Of a stretch of DNA of 64,000 bases, positions 37,555 to 44,922 are shown piece by piece. A program made the position numbers and the translations under genes. This stretch comes from Maritimibacter sp. HL-12 (lineage in GTDB: Bacteria; Pseudomonadota; Alphaproteobacteria; Rhodobacterales; Rhodobacteraceae), in assembly GCF_900177545.1 (NCBI RefSeq), contig NZ_FXBQ01000001.1, forward strand, positions 3,504,163-3,568,162. Reading direction: 5' to 3'. The notes below the pieces were generated by a model. It was given only the letters and a program-made list of their open reading frames with translations. It searched no databases and had not been told where the DNA came from. The stretch's first letter is position 1; every line of letters begins with the position of its first letter.

Positions 37555-38088
37555 CTAGTCCCTCCGCCGCGTCTCCGGGTCCAGCACCGCCTCAATGGCG
37601 CGCTGGCCGGGGATGCGCTCCACCGCATCGGGCCGGATCGGGCTGTCATACAGGCCCGCCTGCCGCTGCGCCTCAAGGAACTCCTCCATCGTCAATTTGT
37701 TCGGCACCACCAGCACCCCGCCGGTGTCGATGTTCACGTTCACCCCGACCTGCTCGCCTTCGCGGTATCCGTGGCGGGCCTTCAAGAGGAACATCGCCGG
37801 GACATACTGGCCCGCCATCGCCAGATCATGCAGGACGCCCACGAGCTTGTCGTGTTCGGTCGCGCGGCCCCGGTCGATTGCCTCCTGCACCGCAGGGTCG
37901 CGCCGCTTCGCAGCGCGAAAGGCATCCTTGCCCATCCGCAGGGCCTTGGCCATCGTCGCCTCGGCCACGCCGCGCGCGGCAAGCTCCTCCACGATCTTCA
38001 ATCCGCGCTTGCCGACGCGATAGGCCGGACCACCGGGGGTGCCGTCCGATACGCGGCGCGCGATTGCGTCAAACCTGTCGTCATCCAT
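37555..38088 (-). CDS. Small-terminase-like phage protein
   Basis: 177 residues. Homeodomain-like N-terminal half (GLKIVEELAARGVAEATMAK, ALRMGKDAFRAAKRRDPAVQ) followed by EHDKLVGVLHDLAMAGQYVP and AMFLLKARHGYREGEQ, the pattern of phage small terminase subunits (compare '...A.FWLKNRxGWR'). A small terminase without a large one would fit a satellite that redirects packaging by a helper phage. Identification is by pattern only. It overlaps the resolvase gene by 8 bases and follows it in the same transcript. Confidence 0.55.
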   Translation of the reverse strand: MDDDRFDAIARRVSDGTPGGPAYRVGKRGLKIVEELAARGVAEATMAKALRMGKDAFRAAKRRDPAVQEAIDRGRATEHDKLVGVLHDLAMAGQYVPAMFLLKARHGYREGEQVGVNVNIDTGGVLVVPNKLTMEEFLEAQRQAGLYDSPIRPDAVERIPGQRAIEAVLDPETRRRD

Positions 38089-38698
38089 CTGCCATCTCCT
38101 TGTCGAACTCTTGGCAAACCCTCTGGCTCAGGCCCTTGCCGCATTTCAGGTTGCGCGCGATCCGGTCCATCCCCATCCCGTCCGCGCGCAGGGCGCGGAT
38201 CGCGTCGATCAGCGCGTCAGAGGCCGGGACGCGACCGATCTGTTTGCCGCGCGCCCGGGCGCGGGCCATTCCGGCTTTCGTGCGCTCCACGATCATCGCC
38301 CGCTCGAACTCGGCAAACACGCCCGACATCTGCAACAGGGCGCGGCCCGCCGGTGTCGAGGTGTCGAGCGCTTGCTGTTCCAGAAAGAGGTCGCAGCCGA
38401 CGCTGCGTAGCGTCTCGAACAGGTCCACCAGATCGCGCAGGGATCGCCCGAGGCGCGACACATCCCACGCCATCACCACGTCGAACCGGCGGCGCGCGGC
38501 GTCCTTCATCATCGCGTCCAGCCCGGGCCGCGCGCGGCTGGCCCCGGATACCGTCTCGACATATTCGCACACAACCGCCCAGCCCGCGCGCTCCGCCACC
38601 TCTCGCAGGCGGATAAGCTGGTTCTCGGGCGTCTGTTCGCCGGTCGATACCCGGGCATAGATCGCGGCGCGGCGGGGGGGTGTTTTCGGAAAGTCCAT
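38081..38698 (-). CDS. Serine recombinase (resolvase/invertase family)
   Basis: 205 residues from the ATG at 38698, which has a GGAG site; an ATG at 38728 lacks one. Catalytic serine in IYARVSTGEQTPENQ, then AWDVSRLGRSLRDLVDLFE and the helix EFERAMIVERTKAGMARARA, ending in a DNA-binding HTH (GMGMDRIARNLKCGKGLSQRV). Small size means resolvase/invertase, not a large integrase. A GAAC-N7-GAAC LexA box lies 36-50 bases upstream, predicting induction on DNA damage together with the terminase-like gene. Confidence 0.9.
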   Translation of the reverse strand: MDFPKTPPRRAAIYARVSTGEQTPENQLIRLREVAERAGWAVVCEYVETVSGASRARPGLDAMMKDAARRRFDVVMAWDVSRLGRSLRDLVDLFETLRSVGCDLFLEQQALDTSTPAGRALLQMSGVFAEFERAMIVERTKAGMARARARGKQIGRVPASDALIDAIRALRADGMGMDRIARNLKCGKGLSQRVCQEFDKEMADG

Positions 38699-38733
38699 TG
38701 TTGTTGCTCCATTTCTTCTCTCAACCATAGGTA

Positions 38734-38748
38734 GAACATACCGCGAAC
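38734..38748 (-). promoter_or_regulatory. SOS (LexA) box upstream of the resolvase
   Basis: GAAC (38734-38737), seven bases, GAAC (38745-38748); on the coding strand GTTC-N7-GTTC. Same form and spacing as the box of lexA at 4481-4495. The flanking TA before the first GAAC is shared as well. Confidence 0.75.
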
Positions 38749-39042
38749 ACAGTTGGGCCGTCTATCCGAAAGCACCCTGTGCCGGTCGGTCCGGGGGTGG
38801 CCTGCGCGGCGGGGATAGACACCTGCGAATATGGGCTTTCAGGCGGCCAGATCGCGCGACCCTTGCGGGGTGGCCATTGCCCAGAAAGATCAGGCCGAGG
38901 GGATCGGCGCGGCGGATCGCGGATCGCAACACCAAGACCAGCCCAGCGGGGCGCGGGATCGGGCGTGGCCTTTTAGGAGCGGCGCACAACGCGGGTTTCG
39001 GTGTTTCCGGCCACACGGCCCCGGTTTCAGCCGGCGCGGCGC

Positions 39043-39300
39043 GGTCGGGGTTCGGTCGCACCCCGGTCGGGGTTCGGTCGGGGCTTCCAATCCGCTAACG
39101 CCCATAACGGCAACGGTTTCTTTCATCCGGTCGGGGCGGTCGGGGTTAGTCTCAACATATCCCGCAGAGCGAAGGAAAAAGAGAGATAGAGACAAACCGG
39201 AACACACAATAGGCGGAAACCCCGACCGCCCCGACCGGGACAGCTAAGCCCCTGTTATTTTGGGCAGGGGCCGGGGCGAACCCCGACCCGAACCCCGACC
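39043..39300. other. Iteron array, candidate replication origin
   Basis: Five direct copies of GGTCGGGG start at 39043, 39065, 39076, 39129 and 39138. Four inverted copies CCCCGACC start at 39220, 39229, 39281 and 39293. A perfect 21-bp inverted repeat pairs 39127-39147 with 39218-39238. The 70 bases between are A-rich and lower in GC. A hairpin GCCCCTG/CAGGGGC is at 39248-39271. It adjoins the primase-helicase gene, as in satellite origins with iterons flanking an AT-rich segment. The 294 bases from 38749 to 39042 hold no recognisable gene. Confidence 0.65.
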
Positions 39301-39303
39301 GGC

Positions 39304-41829
39304 CTAGAACGGCGGATCGTCCGACCTGGGCCGCGCGTCGAACCCGGACCGCAGGGCAATGCCACCATACGCCTCAATCCGCCGCTTTCCGGTCGGGTCG
39401 TGCGGATCGCGGGGCCGGTAGGGCCTCACCGCTTGGTCGGTCGCGGAATAGAGGTCCTGCGCGAAGATGTTGGCCTTGCCGACATAGTCCTGCCCCATAT
39501 GCTCCCGGTGCCATTCGCGGAAGGCCGCAAACAGCCGATCCTTTGCCACCCAGAGGTCGCCGCCGATATCGCACCATTCGCGCACGAAGGCCGGGATGGG
39601 CGACGATAGGTCCGTCATCTGCAAGGCAACGTCACGCCCCGCCTCGGGCTGTGTAATCCGGTGCGTCGCCCGAACGCGGCGCCAGCCATCGACGGCCCAT
39701 AGAAGGATGCCGGGCAATTCGGCGGCAAGGTTTCGCTTTAGGTCGGGGTCTTCGCGTCCATAGAAGCTCTGCCGCATCGGCAACACGACGAAACGCGAAA
39801 CCAGCGCACCCGACCTATCCGCGAACTTTGGCACCTCATTCGTCATCACGACAAACCGCGTCCGCAGCGTCACCTCGACAGCGTGGCGATGCTTGCGGTT
39901 CACGCTCACGCGATCTTCGCCCGTGATCCGCAGCAGGTTTTCCGCCACCGCCGCCTCATCGGTGCGACCACTCAGGCGCATATCCGACACGATGGCAAGT
40001 TGCTTCGCCAAGAGCGGTTCCAGCCCGAAGTCGCTGCGCCCGAAGCTGTTCAGCGACGGCGCGACGGTATTTGCCTCACCGACCAACTTGCCCATAATGT
40101 GGCCGATGGTCCCCTTGCCCGACCGCTTCGGGCCGGGGAGCAGCAGGGCCTTCTGCAAGCTGGTGTCGGGGGTCAGCAGGTATCCCATAAACTCCTGCAA
40201 CGCGGCAATGCAGTCGGCTTCATCATCCCCGGGCCAGACCTCGCGCAGGAACCGCAGCCACCGTTCGGGCGGCGGCGCGTCCGGGTCGTGCGAGAAGTCG
40301 AGCGCATTGCGCGTAAAAAGGTCCGGCGTGGCCGGCAAGAGGTCCCCCGTGGGCAGGTGCAACAGGCCCGAACGGGTCGGCAAGAGCTCCATCGGATCGG
40401 GGCCGGACCGCCCGTCCAGCCAAAGCGGCGGTTCCTCGCGCGACGGTGGCAGGTGCGACACGGCGCGCAGCGCGTCGATTGCGCCCGACACCATCTCGCT
40501 CTTGGGCACCATAGGCTTCACGCCGTCCTTTTCCGTCTCAACGCGGCAGGTCTCAAGGAACCGCCAGACCTCCGACCGCACCGTGTCGTCGGCCACACCG
40601 ACATAGGCCGCGCCGTCCCAGTCAAGGAACTCTTGCTGGTGGTGCCGCAGGTTCGGCCGCAAGACATCGCGGCAGGCCCGCGCAAGATCCATCGGCAGGG
40701 GCCGGAGGATAGGACCCGGAGCGGGTTGCTCCTCGTGGGCACGGGCGATCTGGCGGTCGGCATAGCGGTCCGCACCCTTCTGTTCCAAGACGTGCGCACT
40801 CACGGCTAAATCCGGGTCGAGGATCACCGCCTTCATTTCAGCGTCAGATACCCCTGCGCGGATCATCTCGCACAGCACATAGAGCACGAGGCGGGATCGG
40901 TCTTCCCAGCGGCCCGGGTCATCGGGATCGTTGCCGGTCACGATCAGCGCCTTCACCCGGTCGGACACCGGCAAGGCCGACACGTCCACATCGGCAACCG
41001 CCGACACGGCCCGGACAGGCCCGGTCTTGGCCGTCGCCGTCGCGGCCTTGGCAAGTGGCGCGAAATCGGCCAGCCGGTAGCGCAAGGACCAATCCGCGAA
41101 GATCACGCGCGCCACGCGCGGCTTCCGCCCCTTCTTGCGCTTCTTCTCGCCCGGCAGGTTCACCGTGCCCGGCAGCCTCATAATCCGGTCGATGTTGTGG
41201 CAATCATCCCCGCCAAGCGCGACCTCGATGCGCCGGTTCCGATCTTCGACCGGCAGGTGCCGCGCTTCGTCGCCGCGTTCACCCTCCATCACCACAGGCG
41301 CGTCGAGCAACCAGAAGCTCTGGTATCCACCGCCACTGTCAACGATCACGCTGGGCGCGGGATCGTGTTCGCGCAGAACCCTTTCTGCCCGCTCACGCTC
41401 GGCAGCCAGCGGTTCCCCCGCGCGCGGGTCAACATCGACGTGCAGCGCAATCGCAGACTCAATGTCGGATTTCTTGGGCTTGCTGCTCGCCGGAGCGAAC
41501 ACGCGGTTCACGGTAAAGTAGATGTTCTGGCGACCCTGCCGCGCTTCGATCCACTCGGCCATCCGGTCGCGGTCACCGGCGCCAAAGGTCGCCGTGGTGG
41601 TCTTGTCGCCGTCCAGTGGGATCGCGGTCAGGACGCGCGGCCCGTCCCCGCACCAATGGTCAAGGAAGTCGAGCGCCGCGCCGGTGTTGGGCAACAAGCC
41701 TTTTTCGTCGCCCGGATCATCACCCGGCGGTATACTCGCGGCATCAGGGTGATGATGATGGTTCCTGTCCTCTGCGCCCCCGGCCCGCTGCCCAGCGCCG
41801 GGGGTGCTTTCGTTCTCCGGCCCGCTCAT
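39304..41829 (-). CDS. Primase-helicase (Prim-Pol-like plus SF3/D5-type)
   Basis: 841 residues. The N-terminal half looks like an archaeo-eukaryotic primase/RepB domain: HVDVD (130-134), VIVDSGGGYQSFWLL (162-175) and NIDRIMRLPGTVN (212-224). The C-terminal half is a D5-N/SF3 helicase: Walker A GPKRSGKGT (566-574), LAIVSDMRLSG, and FVVMTNEVPKF as sensor. This is the satellite/phage replication protein type (P4 alpha, SaPI Rep-Pri). The adjacent iteron array is its likely target. The start overlaps the HTH gene stop (ATGA), so the two are coupled. Confidence 0.88.
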   Translation of the reverse strand: MSGPENESTPGAGQRAGGAEDRNHHHHPDAASIPPGDDPGDEKGLLPNTGAALDFLDHWCGDGPRVLTAIPLDGDKTTTATFGAGDRDRMAEWIEARQGRQNIYFTVNRVFAPASSKPKKSDIESAIALHVDVDPRAGEPLAAERERAERVLREHDPAPSVIVDSGGGYQSFWLLDAPVVMEGERGDEARHLPVEDRNRRIEVALGGDDCHNIDRIMRLPGTVNLPGEKKRKKGRKPRVARVIFADWSLRYRLADFAPLAKAATATAKTGPVRAVSAVADVDVSALPVSDRVKALIVTGNDPDDPGRWEDRSRLVLYVLCEMIRAGVSDAEMKAVILDPDLAVSAHVLEQKGADRYADRQIARAHEEQPAPGPILRPLPMDLARACRDVLRPNLRHHQQEFLDWDGAAYVGVADDTVRSEVWRFLETCRVETEKDGVKPMVPKSEMVSGAIDALRAVSHLPPSREEPPLWLDGRSGPDPMELLPTRSGLLHLPTGDLLPATPDLFTRNALDFSHDPDAPPPERWLRFLREVWPGDDEADCIAALQEFMGYLLTPDTSLQKALLLPGPKRSGKGTIGHIMGKLVGEANTVAPSLNSFGRSDFGLEPLLAKQLAIVSDMRLSGRTDEAAVAENLLRITGEDRVSVNRKHRHAVEVTLRTRFVVMTNEVPKFADRSGALVSRFVVLPMRQSFYGREDPDLKRNLAAELPGILLWAVDGWRRVRATHRITQPEAGRDVALQMTDLSSPIPAFVREWCDIGGDLWVAKDRLFAAFREWHREHMGQDYVGKANIFAQDLYSATDQAVRPYRPRDPHDPTGKRRIEAYGGIALRSGFDARPRSDDPPF

Positions 41830-42098
41830 TCCGACACCTCGCCCGGTTCGACGCGGTGCTGGGCCATCCAGTCACGCAGATCGGTCACGCGGTAGCGCAC
41901 GAGCTTGCCCGAGGCGCGGATAAAGGCAGGGCCACGCCCTTCCTTGCGCATCGTCTCCATTCCAGCAGGCGTCAGCCCGAGAAATGCGGCGGCGTGGGCC
42001 GTGTTAAGGTATTCAGGGGGTGGCGCATATCGGCCAGTGGCATAGCCATCGGCCATTTCCTTCGCCACAAGCTTTGCGAATGCAACAGGATCGTCCAT
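41826..42098 (-). CDS. AlpA/excisionase-like HTH protein
   Basis: 90 residues from ATG 42098 with AGGAGG upstream. Winged MerR-type helix-turn-helix: EYLNTAHAAAFLGLTPAGME, followed by the wing RASGKLVRYRVTDLRDWM. Such small proteins act as excisionase or as AlpA-type activators in satellites. Position between integrase and primase-helicase, with coupling to the latter, fits control of excision and replication. A longer frame to 42176 lacks a ribosome site. Confidence 0.82.
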   Translation of the reverse strand: MDDPVAFAKLVAKEMADGYATGRYAPPPEYLNTAHAAAFLGLTPAGMETMRKEGRGPAFIRASGKLVRYRVTDLRDWMAQHRVEPGEVSE

Positions 42099-42249
42099 AG
42101 AGCCTCCTGCCCCGTTTCGGGGCAATAGAGGCTCGCGGCTGGTCCTTAGCGTCCGCGACATGGGGCCTAGCCGCACCCGCCCGAAGGCAAGGCTCCCCTC
42201 GTGGGGATTTATAGCGACCGTTGTGCCGTGGCCCGCCGGTTAAGATGTC

Positions 42250-42261
42250 AACGGCGCCGTT
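42250..42261. promoter_or_regulatory. 12-bp palindrome in the int-xis gap
   Basis: AACGGCGCCGTT, perfect palindrome, with a TTGACA on the minus strand at 42246-42251 overlapping it. It lies upstream of the HTH-primase operon and could be an operator; no good -10 is seen at standard spacing. Confidence 0.3.
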
Positions 42262-42269
42262 ATACCGGC

Positions 42270-43577
42270 TTAAGCGGGGCTGCGTCTAGATGCTGGTTCT
42301 TGTTGCCGAAGGTTTTCCATCATCACCGTGCTTATGCGCTCTTGGGCCAGCAGAAGCTGGTTCCAGACGCCCGTTCGGCTGCCGTAGGTGCCCGAGTGGG
42401 TGTCGCCCTTCTGCGAATGGTTCATCAGCTTCTTCGACAGGTTGTCGCTCACCACGGCCCATTCGCAGGCGTTCCGGTAGGTGTGGCGCAGACCGTGGCC
42501 CGAACACGGCAACTTGGGTTCGGTGGTCGCATAGAGCGACATATGTCCGGCGAAATCTCCGCTGCCGCGCTTGGCCTTGGACGGATCGCCCGGGAATATC
42601 CATTCACGCGCAAGGGCGGCCTGGTAGACCTTTGCGGCACGGCGGGCGCGCGCAAGGCAGGCCAGCATCGGACGCGTCAGGGGAATATCATAGGCACGGG
42701 CCTTGCCGCCTTTGGGCGTCGGGATGTGCAGCCGCCGCCCGGCCACGTCGAGGTGTTCCCAGCGTGCCGTCGCAATGGCCCCCGACCGGCTGCCGGACAG
42801 CAGCAGGAATAGCTGAAATTCAGCACGCACACGATTTTCCATCGCAAGGTATGCCTGCCACCACTCGGCAAGGTCGGACAGGTCCATCGCCTTCTTGTCG
42901 CCGTTCTGTTCCTCCGGGTTATACGTCACCTGCCGGGTCGGGTGCCATCCGTCCGGGTTTGGCCGAACGTGCCCGCGTTCGAGTGCCCAGTTATAGATCA
43001 CGCGGAGGGTCCGCATCGCGCCGTTCGCGGCATAGGTGCCACCGTGCTGCGGATGCGTCTGCTTCGCGGAAATCGCATCGTGTCGGGCCGCGACCTTTCG
43101 CGCCCCCGCCTCGGTCGCCAAGTCTTCCAATGGCGTGTCGCGCCAGATGCCCAGAAGGTGGTCGGCTTCGACGGCATTTCGGTAGCTCTCGACGGTCGCG
43201 GGGCTGCGGCCCCGGCGCTCTATCGCAGATCGGTAAAGGCCCCATGCCTCGCCCAGGGTCACGCCCCGCGATTTGTCGGCGGCCAGATCGCCGGTCAGGA
43301 TCGCGGCAATCTCTGCCTTGGCCTGTTCGCGCGCCGTCTTCACGCTGGTTTCGGGAAACGACGCGAAGGCCCGGCGCACCGTCTTGCGCGCCTTGCGCAT
43401 AATGTCATCAAGCACGCGCAGTTCGCGCTGCACGACCCAGCTTTTCGCGGTCTTGCCGACTTTAAGGTAAAGCCCCGGTTCGACCTCATCCGCGATCAGC
43501 TTCTGCCCCTTGGGCAGGAAGGGAAACTTGGCGGCCATCGCGTCTGTCAGGCGGGCCTTGGTTGGGTAGGTGGTCAT
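42270..43577 (-). CDS. Tyrosine integrase of the island
   Basis: 435 residues. N-terminal DUF4102-like arm domain (KARLTDAMAAKFPFLPKGQK, ADEVEPGLYLKV), SAM-like core-binding domain and catalytic domain with Arg264 (LSGSRSGAIATARW), His361-x-x-Arg364 (GHGLRHTYRN) and nucleophile Tyr398 (HSGTYGSRTG). P4-type integrases of this layout use tRNA 3' ends. It reads inward from attR with its start 155 bases from the core repeat. Confidence 0.95.
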   Translation of the reverse strand: MTTYPTKARLTDAMAAKFPFLPKGQKLIADEVEPGLYLKVGKTAKSWVVQRELRVLDDIMRKARKTVRRAFASFPETSVKTAREQAKAEIAAILTGDLAADKSRGVTLGEAWGLYRSAIERRGRSPATVESYRNAVEADHLLGIWRDTPLEDLATEAGARKVAARHDAISAKQTHPQHGGTYAANGAMRTLRVIYNWALERGHVRPNPDGWHPTRQVTYNPEEQNGDKKAMDLSDLAEWWQAYLAMENRVRAEFQLFLLLSGSRSGAIATARWEHLDVAGRRLHIPTPKGGKARAYDIPLTRPMLACLARARRAAKVYQAALAREWIFPGDPSKAKRGSGDFAGHMSLYATTEPKLPCSGHGLRHTYRNACEWAVVSDNLSKKLMNHSQKGDTHSGTYGSRTGVWNQLLLAQERISTVMMENLRQQEPASRRSPA

Positions 43578-43593
43578 ATGTGCCTCCGGTCTG

Positions 43594-43613
43594 GCGTAAG
43601 GCTCGCGTAAGGC
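43594..43613 (+). repeat. Putative integrase arm sites, right
   Basis: GCGTAAGGC at 43594-43602 and 43605-43613, directly upstream of the integrase start and about 120 bases from attR. Matching copies are inside attL. Confidence 0.5.
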
Positions 43614-43643
43614 TACATTGGGGTCAAGGTATCTTTGCGGAGC

Positions 43644-43671
43644 CGTCTATGGGGGTGGGTTTGCGTCTCAA
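43644..43671 (-). promoter_or_regulatory. Possible integrase promoter
   Basis: On the minus strand TTGAGA (43666-43671), 16 bases, TAGACG (43644-43649). The putative arm sites lie between it and the gene, which would allow the integrase to repress its own synthesis. Confidence 0.35.
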
Positions 43672-43731
43672 GTCATTGTTTTCGCTTGGATTAGCCTAGC
43701 TTAGCCGTCCACCAGCCGTCTAGCCCATAGA

Positions 43732-43781
43732 ACTGTTAATCAATTGGTCGTAGGTTCGATCCCTACCGCCGGAGCCAAAAT
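43732..43781 (+). repeat. attR: right copy of the 50-bp core repeat
   Basis: Identical to 30088-30137. It is a 3' fragment of tRNA-Asn without the 5' half, so it is not a functional tRNA gene. Confidence 0.95.
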
Positions 43782-44189
43782 CTTCACAAAAACCCGGGAT
43801 TAGGGGAAGGTCCGAACCGGGCCTGAAAGCCTGTGTTGCGCGAAGGGGCCGTTGTTGCCTGGCAAGGTATCTGCCCTTGATCCAGCACTTGCCGCGCGCC
43901 TGCCGCATGCGTGGTATCCCGGGCGGGCGGCTGGGTGTGTTGGCGCCATCGGGATCACGGTGCACCCGGGGCTTCAGCCCTTGCGCAATTCTCCATGCCG
44001 CTGGGCAGGCACCCCGGATCATCGGGTCCGGTGATCATCCGGGCTGTTTGCGGCATATCGGCGGCAAGCCGCGGGAGGGACTTGAACCGGATGTCGCCAG
44101 ACCGAGTTGGGTGCAATGATGGTGCCGGGTGTCGCCAAGGACGGCCGCGAAGCCGGAACCGGGGTCACGCCGGAAACAGGGAAGAGAGG
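43782..44189. other. Intergenic region right of the island
   Basis: 408 bases of chromosomal DNA between attR and the exoD-like gene. I see no gene, RNA or clear promoter here. Short open frames exist on both strands but have no ribosome sites or recognisable sequence. Confidence 0.5.
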
Positions 44190-44762
44190 ATGCAGGACGT
44201 CGCCGACATGCTGGACCGGCTCGACGCACTCGGCGCAACGCGGCAGCGCGTGACGCTCGACGCCGTGCGCGATTGCCTTGGCAGGCATGCCTTCACGTCG
44301 GCGCTGCTGACCTCCGGGCTCCTGGCCCTCAGCCCGCTCGGCGATCTGCCCGGCACCTCGGCCATTCTCGGCGGCGTCATCGCGGCGATCAGCGTGCAGA
44401 TGCTGCTCGGGCGCAGCGATCTGTGGCTCCCGCCATTCCTTCTCCGGCGCGGCTTTGCTGGCCGCCGTCTGTGTCAGGCCGCGCGTGTGCTGCGACCGGC
44501 GGTTCGGATCCTCGGCGTGGTGGTGCGGCGAAGGCTCGCATGGCTGACCGCCGGGGCCTTCGAGCGGGCGATCGCCGCGATCATCCTGCTTCTCGCACTT
44601 ACGCTCCCGCCGCTCGAGATCGTGCCCTTCGGGGCCACCGTGCCGTCTTCGGTCATCACCCTCCTTGCCGTCTCCCTCTTTGCGCGGGACGGGCTGCTTG
44701 CGTTGCTCTCCCTCGCCCTGATGGTCGCTGGCGGCTGGTTCGTTGTGGCGCTGGCGGGTTGA
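44190..44762 (+). CDS. ExoD-family membrane protein
   Basis: 190 residues from ATG 44190 with AGAGAGG upstream. ExoD pattern: DAVRDCLGRHAFTSALLTSG, LLALSPLGDLPGTSAILGGV, a middle RPAVRILGVVVRRRLAWLT and C-terminal hydrophobic helices. Four or so membrane segments. ExoD is linked to exopolysaccharide production and alkaline tolerance in rhizobia, but its activity is unknown. First of a set of four rightward genes concerned with membrane or ion functions. Confidence 0.85.
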   Translation: MQDVADMLDRLDALGATRQRVTLDAVRDCLGRHAFTSALLTSGLLALSPLGDLPGTSAILGGVIAAISVQMLLGRSDLWLPPFLLRRGFAGRRLCQAARVLRPAVRILGVVVRRRLAWLTAGAFERAIAAIILLLALTLPPLEIVPFGATVPSSVITLLAVSLFARDGLLALLSLALMVAGGWFVVALAG

Positions 44763-44922
44763 CCACGGGGCCACCCGGCGCCGGGGGTGGGCCGGAAGCC
44801 CGCCGGGCGGCACCGGGCAGGCTCACGCAGGGGGCAAGCCCGGAACACTTGGGCGAGCAGCCTGTTTCGCGACCTGATAGGCTGGAAGAACCACCTCGAA
44901 TCGAGGCGATGCGGAGGACATC

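Larger units (their letters stand above)
30138..43781. mobile_element. 13.6-kb integrative island, phage-satellite-like, in tRNA-Asn
   Basis: Bounded by perfect 50-bp repeats. Contents from left: restriction-modification enzyme, three unknown genes, P-loop ATPase, small-terminase-like gene, serine resolvase, iteron array, primase-helicase, HTH Xis/AlpA-like gene, tyrosine integrase beside attR. Both ends carry copies of GCGTAAGGC inside the core sites, resembling integrase arm sites. No capsid, tail, large terminase, portal, lysis or conjugation genes are seen. Integrase + AlpA-like + primase-helicase + ori + small-terminase-like gene is the layout of phage-inducible islands and P4-like satellites. 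Whether it is mobile, and its helper phage, are unknown. Confidence 0.9.

Noticed and set aside
38831-39247. 138-residue plus-strand open frame across the iteron array
   Set aside because: Low-complexity translation of the repeats, with no ribosome site; the DNA repeat structure explains it better.
43732-43777. A second tRNA-Asn
   Set aside because: Only the 3' part from the anticodon loop onward is present; no acceptor 5' strand or D-arm.
43720-44022. Minus-strand open frame ending in ...GGRDRTYDQLINSSMG
   Set aside because: The end is the antisense translation of the tRNA-Asn fragment in attR, a familiar false protein; there is no ribosome site.
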